This document shows positions 1 through 9,234 of a stretch of DNA of 48,528 nt, in pieces. The translations under genes were made by a program, and so were the position numbers. Position 1 is the first letter of the stretch; each line of letters begins with the position of its first letter. The notes beneath the pieces were generated by a model. The model made no database searches. It worked only from the letters and a program-made list of their open reading frames with translations, and was not told the origin of the DNA. The DNA is from JBBSOW01 sp038259365 (GTDB lineage: Bacteria; Actinomycetota; Actinomycetes; Propionibacteriales; Propionibacteriaceae), in NCBI GenBank assembly GCA_038259365.1, contig JBBSOW010000016.1, forward strand, positions 1 to 48,528. The letters are read 5' to 3'.

Positions 1-686
1 AGCTGGGTGCCGGTGAGATCGGTGCCGATCGCTACCCCGCACCGAAAGATCGTGCCCTCGTTCGTCATCTGCTTGATCCGGCGATCCAGGACCGCCTTTT
101 CCATCTTGAACTCCGGGATGCCGTAGCGCATGAGCCCGCCCGGCTTCTCGGCGCGCTCGAAGACCGCGACGGTGTGCCCGGCCCGGCTGAGCTGCTGCGC
201 GGCGGCGAGCCCGGCGGGTCCCGACCCGATGACGGCGACGGTCTTGCCCGTGTGCCAATCCGGGATCTCGGGCTTGATCCGCTTGTCGGCCCAGCCGCGG
301 TCGGCGATGGCCACCTCGACGTTCTTGATGGTCACCGGATCGCTGGAGATACCGACCACACACGCGGTCTCGCACGGCGCGGGGCAGAGCCGTCCGGTGA
401 ACTCGGGAAAGTTGTTGGTGGCGTGCAGCCGCTCCAGCGCGCCCTCCCAGTCGTCGCGCCAGACCAGATCGTTCCATTCGGGAATGAGGTTGCCCAGCGG
501 GCACCCGGTGTGGCAGAACGGGATGCCGCAGTCCATGCAACGCCCGGCCTGGGCGGAGATGATCGGCAACAGGGCCCGGCCCGGCCCACCGGGGTAGACC
601 TCGTTCCAGTCGTGCACCCGTTCGTCGACCGGCCGCCTGTCGGCGACCTGACGTTCGGTCGTCATAAAGCCACGGGGATCAGCCAT
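1..686 (-). CDS. gltD: Glutamate synthase small (beta) subunit, 3' end cut by window
   Basis: This subunit oxidises NAD(P)H and passes electrons to the large subunit, which makes glutamate from glutamine and 2-oxoglutarate. The visible 228 residues show the N-terminal iron-sulfur part, with Cys clusters at residues 50-62 (CMDCGIPFCHTGC) and 101-109 (CPAPCETAC), followed by the first FAD-binding Rossmann motif GSGPAG. The start ATG at 686 has an AAGGAG Shine-Dalgarno sequence about 8 nt upstream. The gene lies 53 nt behind gltB on the same strand, so the two are almost certainly co-transcribed and form the usual GltBD complex in the cytoplasm. The C-terminal NAD(P)H-binding half lies outside the window. 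Identification is secure from motifs and neighbour. Confidence 0.95.
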   Translation of the reverse strand, partial: MADPRGFMTTERQVADRRPVDERVHDWNEVYPGGPGRALLPIISAQAGRCMDCGIPFCHTGCPLGNLIPEWNDLVWRDDWEGALERLHATNNFPEFTGRLCPAPCETACVVGISSDPVTIKNVEVAIADRGWADKRIKPEIPDWHTGKTVAVIGSGPAGLAAAQQLSRAGHTVAVFERAEKPGGLMRYGIPEFKMEKAVLDRRIKQMTNEGTIFRCGVAIGTDLTGTQ

Positions 687-739
687 GTCGAAACTCCTTA
701 AATGGCAGGACGAGAAGAAGGTCGCGGACGACCCGATAT

Positions 740-3700
740 TCAGCGCGCACTGGCCGCCTCCATCATCTTCGACGCGGTGGCGATCTCGTCCAGGCCCTCG
801 TTCTCGGCCTGGAGCTTGGCCGCCATGACGCGCGCGTAATCGCGCGGCAGCACCTTGGTGAACCGCTCGGAGATCGCGGCGCCCGACCGGTCGCTCAGCA
901 GCTGGCGCGCCACGGCCGAACCGGTCTCGGTGAGATGAGTGCCGAGGATGTCGCGCAGAGCGACGAGGTCCTCGCCGTTCACCACCGTCGCGTCCACCAT
1001 CTCGGTGTTCAGCAGCTTGGGATCCAGATCGAGCACGAAGGCCACCCCGCCGGACATGCCGGCGGCAAAGTTACGGCCCGTGGCCCCCAGCACGAGGACG
1101 GTGCCCCCGGTCATGTACTCGCAGCCGTGATCACCCACGCCTTCGACGACGGCGGTGGCGCCGGAGTTGCGCACGCAGAACCGCTCCCCCACCTGGCCAC
1201 GGATGTAGATCTCCCCCGCGGTGGCGCCGTAACCGATGACGTTGCCCGCGATGATGTGATCCTCGTCGGTGGTGTGGGAATCGTTGACGCCGAACGCCGC
1301 GTCGGCCTCCGGCCGCAGGATCAACCGCCCGCCGCTGAGGCCCTTGCCGACGTAGTCGTTGGAGTCCCCGATCAACCGCAGCGTGATGCCCGCGGGCACG
1401 AAGGCCCCGAAGCTCTGCCCGGCAGAGCCGCGCAGGGTCACGTTGATCGAGTTCGGCGCGAGGTGGCGTCCGGCGCCGGCCACGGTGACGGTGTGGCCCA
1501 AGATCGTGCCGACGGTGCGGTCGATGTTGCGGATGCGCCGCTCGAGCTGGATCGGCGTGACAGCCCCACGCGTGGCGTGGGCGTCGAGGACAGGCTTGGC
1601 GGCCTCGATCAGCTCGACGTCGAGCTTGGTGTCGAGTCCGTGGTCTTGAGCGCTGACGTTGCGCAGCGGCGCACCCTCTTCCAGGGCCGGCCGGTGCAGG
1701 ATCGGCGCCAGATCGAGCCCGGCGGCCTTCCAATGCTCGATGGCGGTCTTGGCCTCCAGCGCCTCGACGTGTCCGACGGCCTCGTCGATGCTCCGAAAAC
1801 CCAGGGTAGCCAGGTGCTCGCGCACCTCCTCGGCGATGAACTCGAAGAAGGTGACGACGAACTCGGCCCTTCCGGTGTACTTGGCCCGCAGCACGGGGTT
1901 CTGGGTGGCGACGCCCACCGGGCAGGTGTCGAGGTGGCAGACGCGCATCATGACGCAACCGCTGACCACCAGCGGCGCGGTGGCGAAGCCGAACTCCTCC
2001 GCCCCCAACAACGCGGCCACGACGACGTCGCGCCCGGTCTTGAGCTGCCCGTCGGCCTGGACGACGACCCTATCCCGCAGCCCGTTGATCAACAGGGTCT
2101 GCTGGGCCTCGGCGAGGCCGAGCTCCCACGGGCCGCCCGCGTGTTTGAGGGAGGTCAGCGCCGCCGCGCCCGTGCCGCCGTCGTGGCCAGAGATGAGGAC
2201 GACGTCGGCCTTGGCCTTGGCGACCCCGGCTGCCACCGTGCCGACACCGACCTCGGCGACGAGCTTGACGTGGATCCGGGCGGACGGGTTGGCGCACTTG
2301 AGATCGTGGATGAGCTGCTTGAGATCCTCGATGGAGTAGATGTCGTGGTGAGGGGGCGGAGAGATCAATCCGACGCCGGGAGTGGAATAGCGCGTCGACG
2401 CCACCCACGGATACACCTTCGGCCCGGGCAGCTGACCGCCCTCGCCGGGCTTGGCCCCTTGGGCCATCTTGATCTGGATGTCGGTGGCGTTGGTGAGGTA
2501 CTCGCTCGTCACGCCGAACCGCCCCGAGGCGACCTGCTTGACCGCGCTGCGTCGGCTCGGGTCGTAAAGCCGTTCGACGTCCTCCCCACCCTCCCCGGTG
2601 TTGGACTTGCCGCCCAGCTGGTTCATCGCCACGGCCAGCGTCTCGTGCGCCTCGGAGCTGATGGATCCGTAGCTCATCGCGCCGGTGGAGAACCGCTTGA
2701 CGATCTCGGAGACGGGTTCGACCTCGTCGATGTCGATCGGCGTGCGATCCGCCGCAAACTCGAACAATCCCCGCAACGTCATCAACCGGCGCGCCTGATC
2801 GTCCACGCGCGCCGTGTAGTGCTTGAAGATGTCGTATCGCTTGGTCCGGGTGGAGTGCTGCAGCCGAAACACGGTCTCGGGATCGAACAGGTGCGGCTCG
2901 CCCTCGCGGCGCCACTGGTATTCCCCGCCGGTCGGCAGATCGCGGTGGGCCAGCGGGATCCCGTCGGTGGGATAGGCCCGCACGTGGCGTTCCTTGATCT
3001 CCCGTGCCACGCCGTCGAGGCCGATACCGCCGAGCTTGGAGGTGGTGCCGGTGAAGTGGGCGTCGATCAGCTCGTGGCTGAGGCCCAGCGCCTCGAAGAT
3101 CTGCGCCCCGGTGTAGGAGGCGACGGTGGAGACGCCCATCTTGCTCATCACCTTGAGCACGCCCTTGCCGAGCGCCAACTTGTAGTTGGCGACGGCCTGC
3201 TCGGGTTCCACGCTGACGTAGAACTGGCGGCGGGCCAAATCCTCGGCACTCTCGAAGGCCAAGTAGGGGTTGACCGCCGCCGCGCCGTAGCCGATCAGCA
3301 ACGCGACGTGGTGCACTTCGCGGACGTCACCGGCCTCGACGATGAGCCCGACCTGGGTGCGGGTCTTCTCGCGGACCAGGTGTTGGTGGATGGCCGAGGT
3401 CAGCAGCAGGGTTGGGATGGGGGCGTTCTCGGCGGTGGCGTGGCGATCCGAGAGCACGATGATGCTGGCGCCGTCGGCGATGGCCGCGCTCACCTGAGCG
3501 AACAACTCCTCGAGCTTGGCCTGGAGGGCCTCCGCTCCCCCGTCGACGCGGTACAGACCACGGATGACGGCGGTGGCGTAGCCGGGCCGCTCGCCGAGCC
3601 GGTTGATGTGCAAAATCTTGGCCAGCTCATCGTTGTCGAGCACGGGGAAAGGAATCACGAGCTGACGACAGGAGGCTTCGGTGGGCACCAGGAGGTTCCG

Positions 3701-5380
3701 CTCGGGGCCGGCGTGGCCCGACAACGAGGTGACCAGCTCCTCGCGGATCGCGTCGAGCGGCGGGTTGGTGACCTGGGCGAACAGCTGAGCGAAGTAGTCG
3801 AAGAGCAGCCGGGGTCGTTCCGAGAGCACGGCCACCGGCGTGTCGGTGCCCATCGAGCCGATGGGTTCCGCGCCCGCGTTGGCCATCGGAGTCACCAGGA
3901 GGCGCAACTCCTCCTCGGTGTAGCCGAAGACCTGCTGGCGACGGGTCACCGAGGCGTGGCTGTGCACCGTGTGCTCACGCGGCGGCAGATCGTTCATGTG
4001 CACCCGGGCCGACGCCAACCACTCGGCGTAGGGCTGGGCGGCGGCCAGTTCGGACTTGATCTCGTCGTCCCCGATGATGCGGTGTTGGGCGAGATCGGCC
4101 AGGAACATCCGGCCGGGCTTAAGCCGACCCTTGGTGACGATGTCGGCGGCGGGGATGTCCAGCACCCCTGCTTCCGAGGCCAGCACCACCAGCCCGTCCT
4201 TGGTCACCCAGTAGCGGCCCGGCCGGAGACCGTTGCGATCCAGCAAGGCGCCGATCCGGGTGCCGTCGGTGAAGCACACCGCGGCGGGGCCATCCCACGG
4301 CTCCATCAGGGCGGAGTGGAAGGCGTAGAAGTCGCGGATCTCCGGATCCATGGTGGCGTTGGCCTCCCACGCCTCGGGACTCATCATCAGCGCCGCGTGG
4401 TGCAACTCGCGCCCCCCGAGATGCAACAACTCCAGCACCTCGTCGAAGGAGGCCGAATCCGACGCGCCCGAGGTGCAGATGGGGAACAACCGTTCGAGGT
4501 CGCCCCTGCCGAAGAGATCGGAGCGCAGCAGCGCCTCGCGGGCACGCATCCAGTTGCGGTTGCCGCGCACGGTGTTGATCTCGCCGTTGTGGGCGATCAT
4601 CCGGTAGGGGTGGGCCAGCTCCCAAGCCGGGAAGGTGTTGGTCGAGAACCTCGAGTGCACCAGTGCGAGCGCGCTGCGCATGGATTCGGTGTGCAGCTCG
4701 GGGAAGACCTCCTCGAGCTGATCGGTGGTGAGCATGCCCTTGTAGACCAGCGTCCTGGCCGAGAGCGATGCGAAGTAGACCCCCGCTTCGTGCTGGGCCC
4801 GGCGCCGCAGGCAAAACGCCAGCCGCTCCAAAGCCACGACGCCGGCTTGGCCGTCCGAGCCCGAGCCTTTCGGGGCCACGATGACGTGTTCGAAGCGGGG
4901 CATGTTCTCCCGCGAGATGGGGCTGAGGGTGTCGGCGCGGGTGGGGATCGCTCGCCAACCGAGGACCTCCAGGCCCTCCTCGTCGGCGATGGCGGAGATC
5001 TGCTCGCGGGCCCGATGGGCTCGCCCGGTGTCGACGGGGAGAAAGGCCGAGCCCACGGCGTAACCGCCCGGCTCCGGTAGGCCGAAGTCGCACACCCCCC
5101 GCAGGAAGGCGTCGGGAACCTGCATGAGGATCCCGGCCCCGTCGCCGGCGGCCTTATCCGCGCCGGTGGCGCCGCGGTGATCGAGGTTGCGCAGCGCCTC
5201 CAGCCCTTGTTCGACGATGTCGTGGCTGGCCTCGCCGGTCAGCGTGGCGACGAAGGCGACACCGCAGGCGTCGGACTCCAGCGCGGGGTCGTACAGGCCT
5301 TGCTTGGCGGGGCGCCGGGACGCTTCGCGGTTTGCGTGCGTGGTGTGGGCTGCCGCTGGGGCCGGGTCTTGCAGGGCCAT
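740..5380 (-). CDS. gltB: Glutamate synthase large (alpha) subunit
   Basis: GltB hydrolyses glutamine in its N-terminal domain, channels the ammonia to the FMN site and reductively aminates 2-oxoglutarate. The 1546-residue product has the full layout: N-terminal nucleophile amidotransferase with catalytic Cys39 (DACGVAF; the first 38 residues would be the cleaved propeptide), central and FMN synthase domains, the 3Fe-4S cysteine motif CVMMRVCHLDTCPVG, and a C-terminal glycine-rich beta-helix domain. I chose ATG 5380 because GGGAGAAGAA sits just upstream; an in-frame ATG at 5392 is possible. The frame stays open to 5512, but that extension has no family likeness and would run across a palindrome at 5400-5413. 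It is followed by gltD. Confidence 0.95.
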   Translation of the reverse strand: MALQDPAPAAAHTTHANREASRRPAKQGLYDPALESDACGVAFVATLTGEASHDIVEQGLEALRNLDHRGATGADKAAGDGAGILMQVPDAFLRGVCDFGLPEPGGYAVGSAFLPVDTGRAHRAREQISAIADEEGLEVLGWRAIPTRADTLSPISRENMPRFEHVIVAPKGSGSDGQAGVVALERLAFCLRRRAQHEAGVYFASLSARTLVYKGMLTTDQLEEVFPELHTESMRSALALVHSRFSTNTFPAWELAHPYRMIAHNGEINTVRGNRNWMRAREALLRSDLFGRGDLERLFPICTSGASDSASFDEVLELLHLGGRELHHAALMMSPEAWEANATMDPEIRDFYAFHSALMEPWDGPAAVCFTDGTRIGALLDRNGLRPGRYWVTKDGLVVLASEAGVLDIPAADIVTKGRLKPGRMFLADLAQHRIIGDDEIKSELAAAQPYAEWLASARVHMNDLPPREHTVHSHASVTRRQQVFGYTEEELRLLVTPMANAGAEPIGSMGTDTPVAVLSERPRLLFDYFAQLFAQVTNPPLDAIREELVTSLSGHAGPERNLLVPTEASCRQLVIPFPVLDNDELAKILHINRLGERPGYATAVIRGLYRVDGGAEALQAKLEELFAQVSAAIADGASIIVLSDRHATAENAPIPTLLLTSAIHQHLVREKTRTQVGLIVEAGDVREVHHVALLIGYGAAAVNPYLAFESAEDLARRQFYVSVEPEQAVANYKLALGKGVLKVMSKMGVSTVASYTGAQIFEALGLSHELIDAHFTGTTSKLGGIGLDGVAREIKERHVRAYPTDGIPLAHRDLPTGGEYQWRREGEPHLFDPETVFRLQHSTRTKRYDIFKHYTARVDDQARRLMTLRGLFEFAADRTPIDIDEVEPVSEIVKRFSTGAMSYGSISSEAHETLAVAMNQLGGKSNTGEGGEDVERLYDPSRRSAVKQVASGRFGVTSEYLTNATDIQIKMAQGAKPGEGGQLPGPKVYPWVASTRYSTPGVGLISPPPHHDIYSIEDLKQLIHDLKCANPSARIHVKLVAEVGVGTVAAGVAKAKADVVLISGHDGGTGAAALTSLKHAGGPWELGLAEAQQTLLINGLRDRVVVQADGQLKTGRDVVVAALLGAEEFGFATAPLVVSGCVMMRVCHLDTCPVGVATQNPVLRAKYTGRAEFVVTFFEFIAEEVREHLATLGFRSIDEAVGHVEALEAKTAIEHWKAAGLDLAPILHRPALEEGAPLRNVSAQDHGLDTKLDVELIEAAKPVLDAHATRGAVTPIQLERRIRNIDRTVGTILGHTVTVAGAGRHLAPNSINVTLRGSAGQSFGAFVPAGITLRLIGDSNDYVGKGLSGGRLILRPEADAAFGVNDSHTTDEDHIIAGNVIGYGATAGEIYIRGQVGERFCVRNSGATAVVEGVGDHGCEYMTGGTVLVLGATGRNFAAGMSGGVAFVLDLDPKLLNTEMVDATVVNGEDLVALRDILGTHLTETGSAVARQLLSDRSGAAISERFTKVLPRDYARVMAAKLQAENEGLDEIATASKMMEAASAR

Positions 5381-5399
5381 TTCTTCTCCCATTTTCCAA

Positions 5400-5413
5400 A
5401 TGTTGCACAACAT
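5400..5413. promoter_or_regulatory. Palindrome upstream of gltB
   Basis: The sequence ATGTTG-CA-CAACAT is a perfect 6-bp inverted repeat with a 2-bp centre, lying 19 nt upstream of the gltB start codon. Its position suits an operator or 5' UTR regulatory element acting on gltBD. I do not recognise the cognate regulator, and the site does not look like a typical GlnR box. Confidence 0.4.
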
Positions 5414-5572
5414 GGGGCCACACCAACATGCGCCGACTCGCGTCGGGACACAGCGGAAGACACCGGGCTTCAACCGGCTCTGGCAGAAAAACTTTAGCGA
5501 GACCGATGCCACATCCTGAAATACCGTGTCACATTTCGGTACTGCCTACGGCTGACGCCGTCGCCTGGGCGC

Positions 5573-6844
5573 CTACTCGACCTGCACACCGAACCCGTGG
5601 CCGCGGAGGGTGGAGATCAGATGGTCTGCATGCTCCTGGCTTTTGGTCTCCAACTCTAGCCTGATCTCGACCTCATCGACAGTGATGGACGTACTGGTCC
5701 GCGAGTGCGCGACCTCGACGACATTGGCGTCGAGAGCGGCGCAGTCCGTGAGCAGCCTCGCGAGCGAACCCGGACGATCCGGGACGCGCACCTGTAGGCG
5801 CAAGTAGCGACTGGCGGCGGCCAACCCGCGACGGATGACCCGCAACATGAGTAGCGGATCTATGTTCCCGCCCGACAGCACAGCGACGACCGGCCCCTCG
5901 ATCTTGGCGGTCGCTTCGATCGGTTCGGCATCGTCACTGCCGGAACCGGAGGCTAGCTTTTGGCCGGAGTCGAGCAACCAGGCCACAGCTGCGGCACCCG
6001 CCGGCTCGACCACGAGCTTGGCTCGTTCGAGCAAGAAGAGGAGAGCCCGCGCCATGGAGTCCTCGGAGACGGTCTCGATGGAGTCGACGCCGTCTTTGAT
6101 GATGGCGAAGGGCACTGCCCCAGGGCGTCCGACGGCGATACCGTCAGCCATTGTCGTCATCTCCGGCACAGAAACCGGATGACCGGCCGCGATGGACAAC
6201 GGGTAGGCGGCTGCCTGCTCAGCCTGAACGCCAATCACCCTGACGTCGGGCTTCAGCGCTCGAATCGCGACGCTGATCCCGGCGAGTAATCCCCCACCAC
6301 CCAGCTCGACGACGACGGTGCGCACATCGGGGCATTGCTCGAGAATCTCGAGGCCGCAGGTCCCCTGTCCGGCAACGATGTCGGGGTGATCGAACGGGTG
6401 CACCAGCACCGCCCCGGTCTCGTCGGCGAAGGCTTTGGCCGCCACGAGACAATCGTCGATGTTGGCGCCCAACTGCTCTACGGTCGCGCCGTAGCCTTGC
6501 GTGGCGAGCAGCTTCGGAATCGGCGCCCCGAGCGGCATGTAGACCTTGGACCGGATCCCCAGAATGGATGCCGCGAGCGCCACCCCTTGCGCGTGGTTAC
6601 CGGCCGACGCGGCCACCACGCCAGCTCGCTTATCGGCATCGGAGAGCCGGGACATGCGGGTATAAGCGCCCCTGATCTTGAAGGAGCCCGCCCGCTGGAG
6701 GTTCTCGCACTTGAGGTAGACGTCGGTGCCAACCCGGTCGCTGACGGCACGACTGAATTCAAGCGGAGTCGGCCGAATCACACCCTGGAGCAGAAGCCGG
6801 GCAGCACGGATGTCCTCCACCGATATCTCGCCAGGCAATTCCAT
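5573..6844 (-). CDS. ilvA: Threonine ammonia-lyase (biosynthetic-type threonine dehydratase)
   Basis: This is a PLP enzyme converting threonine to 2-oxobutyrate, the first step toward isoleucine. In the 423-residue product the PLP lysine is Lys56 (GSFKIRGAY), the substrate loop SAGNHAQG is at 80-87, and the glycine-rich phosphate loop GGGGLLAG follows mid-protein. The last ~80 residues form one ACT-like regulatory domain (RVPDRPGSLARLL). A single short ACT domain makes it closer in length to the catabolic/TdcB-like form with ACT than to the two-domain E. coli IlvA, so its response to isoleucine is uncertain. ATG 6844 is preceded by TAGTCT with a 6-nt gap, suggesting a leaderless transcript. 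lgt lies upstream and gltB downstream on the same strand. Confidence 0.92.
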   Translation of the reverse strand: MELPGEISVEDIRAARLLLQGVIRPTPLEFSRAVSDRVGTDVYLKCENLQRAGSFKIRGAYTRMSRLSDADKRAGVVAASAGNHAQGVALAASILGIRSKVYMPLGAPIPKLLATQGYGATVEQLGANIDDCLVAAKAFADETGAVLVHPFDHPDIVAGQGTCGLEILEQCPDVRTVVVELGGGGLLAGISVAIRALKPDVRVIGVQAEQAAAYPLSIAAGHPVSVPEMTTMADGIAVGRPGAVPFAIIKDGVDSIETVSEDSMARALLFLLERAKLVVEPAGAAAVAWLLDSGQKLASGSGSDDAEPIEATAKIEGPVVAVLSGGNIDPLLMLRVIRRGLAAASRYLRLQVRVPDRPGSLARLLTDCAALDANVVEVAHSRTSTSITVDEVEIRLELETKSQEHADHLISTLRGHGFGVQVE

Positions 6845-6850
6845 GGCAGC

Positions 6851-6877
6851 AGACTAGCTCACCCCCACCTGAGGTGG
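6851..6877 (-). promoter_or_regulatory. Putative ilvA promoter with palindromic operator
   Basis: On the minus strand a -10-like TAGTCT (6856-6851) ends 6 nt before the ilvA ATG, so the transcript would start at or next to the initiation codon. Just upstream is a 13-bp perfect palindrome, CCACCTGAGGTGG (6865-6877), placed within the expected -10/-35 spacer, a typical repressor position. No good -35 is visible. This is inferred from spacing only. Confidence 0.4.
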
Positions 6878-6986
6878 ACCTGCTCGAGGCGTTAGGTGGC
6901 CGGTGCAGAGCCTCGCTGACAGAGGCGGCCACGGTGAGGTGATGACGATGATCCACCGATGTTGTCCGCCCTGGAGAGGGCGTCGA

Positions 6987-7955
6987 TCACTCGGCGGTGT
7001 TCGGACTCGTCTTGGTCGCGGGTCTGGCCGCCGCTTTTTCGTTCGGCGCATCAGCTCCGTCCGCACCGACGGATCCCTCCGCAGTCTCTGACTCGGCACC
7101 GCCCTCGGCCCCCGCTATCGCCCCCTCGGTTGAGGCCACCTCGACCGCGTCTTCGCGGCCGGGGCGGAACTTGATCAGCCAGCCGAGCCAGGCCAGAGCG
7201 AGGACGAAGACGACGACGGAGGTGTACTCGTTGAGCCGGAAGCCGCCGACCTCGTTCACCTTGTCGATCCGCAGGCCCTCGATCCAGAACCGGCCGAGGG
7301 TATACAGCACGACGTAAAGCGCGAAGACCTTGCCGCGGCCGAGCCGGAACCGGCGGTCGGCCCAGATGAGCACCCCGGCAATGAGGAACGTCCACAACAG
7401 CTCGTAGAGGAACGTGGGATGGAAGGTCGCGAAGTCGGCGTAGCCGGCGGGGCGGTGCTGGGGATCGATCTGCAGCGCCCACGCCACGGTGGTGGGTCGG
7501 CCGAACAGTTCCTGGTTGAACCAGTTGCCCAGCCGGCCGATGCCCTGGGCGATCGCCAACCCGGGGGCCAGCGCATCGGCCATGGCGGGAAAGGACGCGT
7601 GGCGGCGGCGACACACCAGGTAGACCCCGAGCGCGCCGAGCGCGACCGCGCCCCAGATGCCCAACCCGCCGTTCCAGATGTAGAGCGCCTCGATGGGCCG
7701 TCTGCCGGGCCCGAAGTCCAGCTGGTAGTCGGTGATGACGTGGTAGATCCGGGCGCCGACGATCCCGAGCGGGATCGCCAGGAACACCGCGGTGTCGAGG
7801 GTGTCGGAGCTTCCGCCACGGGCGCGCCAGCGGCGGCCGCCGATATAGAGCCCGACGAAGATACCGATCAGGATGCAGATGGCGTAGGCGCGGATCGGCA
7901 CCGGGCCGAGCTGCCACACCCCAGTCGGTGGACTGGGGATGAACTCGGGGATCAC
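6987..7955 (-). CDS. lgt: Prolipoprotein diacylglyceryl transferase
   Basis: Lgt is an integral membrane enzyme that transfers diacylglyceryl from phosphatidylglycerol to the lipobox cysteine of prelipoproteins. The 322-residue product has about seven hydrophobic segments and the Lgt signature GRLGNWFNQELFGRP at residues 140-154, followed by HPTFLYE (179-185). The C-terminus carries an actinobacterial-style hydrophilic tail rich in Ala, Glu and Thr (from about residue 275) that is probably dispensable. GTG 7955 was chosen because it overlaps the stop of the preceding dsbA-like gene in a GTGA, as elsewhere in this run. The trpA-lgt neighbourhood is common in actinobacteria; here three redox genes sit between them, one encoding a lipoprotein that Lgt would modify. 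Confidence 0.95.
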   Translation of the reverse strand: MIPEFIPSPPTGVWQLGPVPIRAYAICILIGIFVGLYIGGRRWRARGGSSDTLDTAVFLAIPLGIVGARIYHVITDYQLDFGPGRRPIEALYIWNGGLGIWGAVALGALGVYLVCRRRHASFPAMADALAPGLAIAQGIGRLGNWFNQELFGRPTTVAWALQIDPQHRPAGYADFATFHPTFLYELLWTFLIAGVLIWADRRFRLGRGKVFALYVVLYTLGRFWIEGLRIDKVNEVGGFRLNEYTSVVVFVLALAWLGWLIKFRPGREDAVEVASTEGAIAGAEGGAESETAEGSVGADGADAPNEKAAARPATKTSPNTAE

Positions 7956-8722
7956 TTGCTGGCGGCCTTGACGATCATCTCGTCCAGCTTCTGCGGGGTA
8001 AGACCGGTGAGTTCCACCTCTTGGCCGTCCAGGAAGATCGTTGGCGTGCTCTCGACGCCCTTCTCGCCGGCGTACTTGGTCATGGAGTCCACGAAGCCCT
8101 GGTGCTTCTTGCGTGTCACGCAGGTATTGAACTCCTCGCCCATGTCGGGCTTGATCTGCTTGCCCAGGGCAACCAGTTGCTCGTCGGTCCACTGCAGGGA
8201 CTTGTTGGCGAACAGGCCGCTGTAGTACTCCTGTCCCACCCCCTGATCGGCCGCGCACGCGTAGGCGTTGGTCATGGCCGAGGACTGCGGAGCGATGAAC
8301 GACATCGGCACCGTCTCCAAGGTCAGGGTGCCGTCGTCTTGATGCTTGCGGATGGTCTCGCTGAACGCCTCCTCGAAGTCTTGGCAGTGCGGGCACAAGA
8401 AGTCGGAGTAGACCGTCAAGGTGGTCTTAGCCCCGGGCTTACCGAGCTTGATCGGCACCCCGTCTTCGACCGTGACGGCGGCGAACCCGTTGACGGATTC
8501 CGCCGCGACGTCGGGATTGCTGTTGTACCGGGACAGCTGAATGCCCACGCCGACGATCAACGCGATCAGGAGCAGACCGACCGCGGCGAAGATGAGGATC
8601 CTGCGTTCCCTCTTGCGGCGGGTCGCCTGCTCGGTGGCCAGGCGGGCACGCTCGCGGGCGTTGCCCGCGGACTCACCGGGGGTGCGCTTGGCCTTGCGGA
8701 TCTCGCGACGCTTGTCGCTCAT
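7952..8722 (-). CDS. Membrane-anchored DsbA-like thiol oxidoreductase
   Basis: This is predicted to be a thioredoxin-fold protein facing outward that forms or shuffles disulfides. The 256 residues comprise a basic cytoplasmic N-terminus (1-41), one membrane segment (about 42-62) and a DsbA/DSBA-like thioredoxin domain with active-site CPHC at 110-113. A cis-Pro loop STPTIF lies near residue 222. Two further cysteines (one in an ACAAD stretch, one in NTCVT) could form a structural disulfide. It resembles the actinobacterial thioredoxin-domain/DsbA family, including mycobacterial membrane-bound forms. The start overlaps the upstream mauE-like stop by ATGA and its own stop overlaps lgt by GTGA, so all are translationally coupled. 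The likely redox partner is the MauE-like protein. Confidence 0.85.
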   Translation of the reverse strand: MSDKRREIRKAKRTPGESAGNARERARLATEQATRRKRERRILIFAAVGLLLIALIVGVGIQLSRYNSNPDVAAESVNGFAAVTVEDGVPIKLGKPGAKTTLTVYSDFLCPHCQDFEEAFSETIRKHQDDGTLTLETVPMSFIAPQSSAMTNAYACAADQGVGQEYYSGLFANKSLQWTDEQLVALGKQIKPDMGEEFNTCVTRKKHQGFVDSMTKYAGEKGVESTPTIFLDGQEVELTGLTPQKLDEMIVKAASK

Positions 8723-9234
8723 GGGTTCTCCTGCTCGAATCGACGGTCCACGCTGAAGACCGAACGTGGCTTGAGGGCCACGAACCCGGCCACAATCATG
8801 AATCCGGTATCGCGTAGTAACTCTTGGACGTATTCAGTTTTTCCTACCGCGACGTCGCCCCCGCCGCCGAAGCAGCCGCAGTCGATGGCCAAGCCGCGGG
8901 CCCAGGCCGAGGCGACCCCGGCCATGAACACGGCCAACAAGACAATCGAGGCGATGGCGGCCTGTCGGGTGAGCAACCCCGCCAGCAAGAGCAGCCCGAG
9001 GGCGATCTCGAACAGCGGCAGGCCGAAGCCGACGATGGGCACCAGCGCGGGAGGTAACAGCTCGTAGGCCGCCACGGCCTGCACGGCCTCTTGGGTGTTG
9101 GCCACCTTGAGACCGCCGGCCAGGAGCCAGACAACGGCCAAGCCGATCCGCGCGGCGGTGGAGATCCAGGGCTGCCACCGGCTCCACCGGGACGGGACGG
9201 TGTCGGCGTCGGTGCGCGCGAGGGAGGTTGTCAC
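8719..9234 (-). CDS. MauE/DoxX-like membrane protein with Cys-Gly-Cys motif
   Basis: The 171-residue product has four hydrophobic segments (about 27-44, 60-84, 92-110 and 143-156) and the motif DCGCFGG with Cys119 and Cys121, typical of the MauE family. MauE is known for helping disulfide formation in methylamine dehydrogenase; no such dehydrogenase is seen here. Between a SCO1-like protein and a DsbA-like protein, a role in moving reducing or oxidising equivalents across the membrane is a reasonable inference. GTG 9234 is the chosen start because it overlaps the SCO1-like stop in GTGA; the frame extends 21 codons further, but that stretch overlaps SCO1-like coding sequence. Confidence 0.8.
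   Translation of the reverse strand: MTTSLARTDADTVPSRWSRWQPWISTAARIGLAVVWLLAGGLKVANTQEAVQAVAAYELLPPALVPIVGFGLPLFEIALGLLLLAGLLTRQAAIASIVLLAVFMAGVASAWARGLAIDCGCFGGGGDVAVGKTEYVQELLRDTGFMIVAGFVALKPRSVFSVDRRFEQENP

Noticed and set aside
935..5080. A very long open frame on the plus strand opposite gltB
   Set aside because: It mirrors the gltB codons in GC-rich DNA, is rich in Gly, Arg, Val and Asp without domains, and gltB itself is unambiguous.
5381..5512. Longer gltB start at 5512
   Set aside because: The extra 44 codons have no family similarity, lack a ribosome site and cross a palindrome; ATG 5380 has a good ribosome site.
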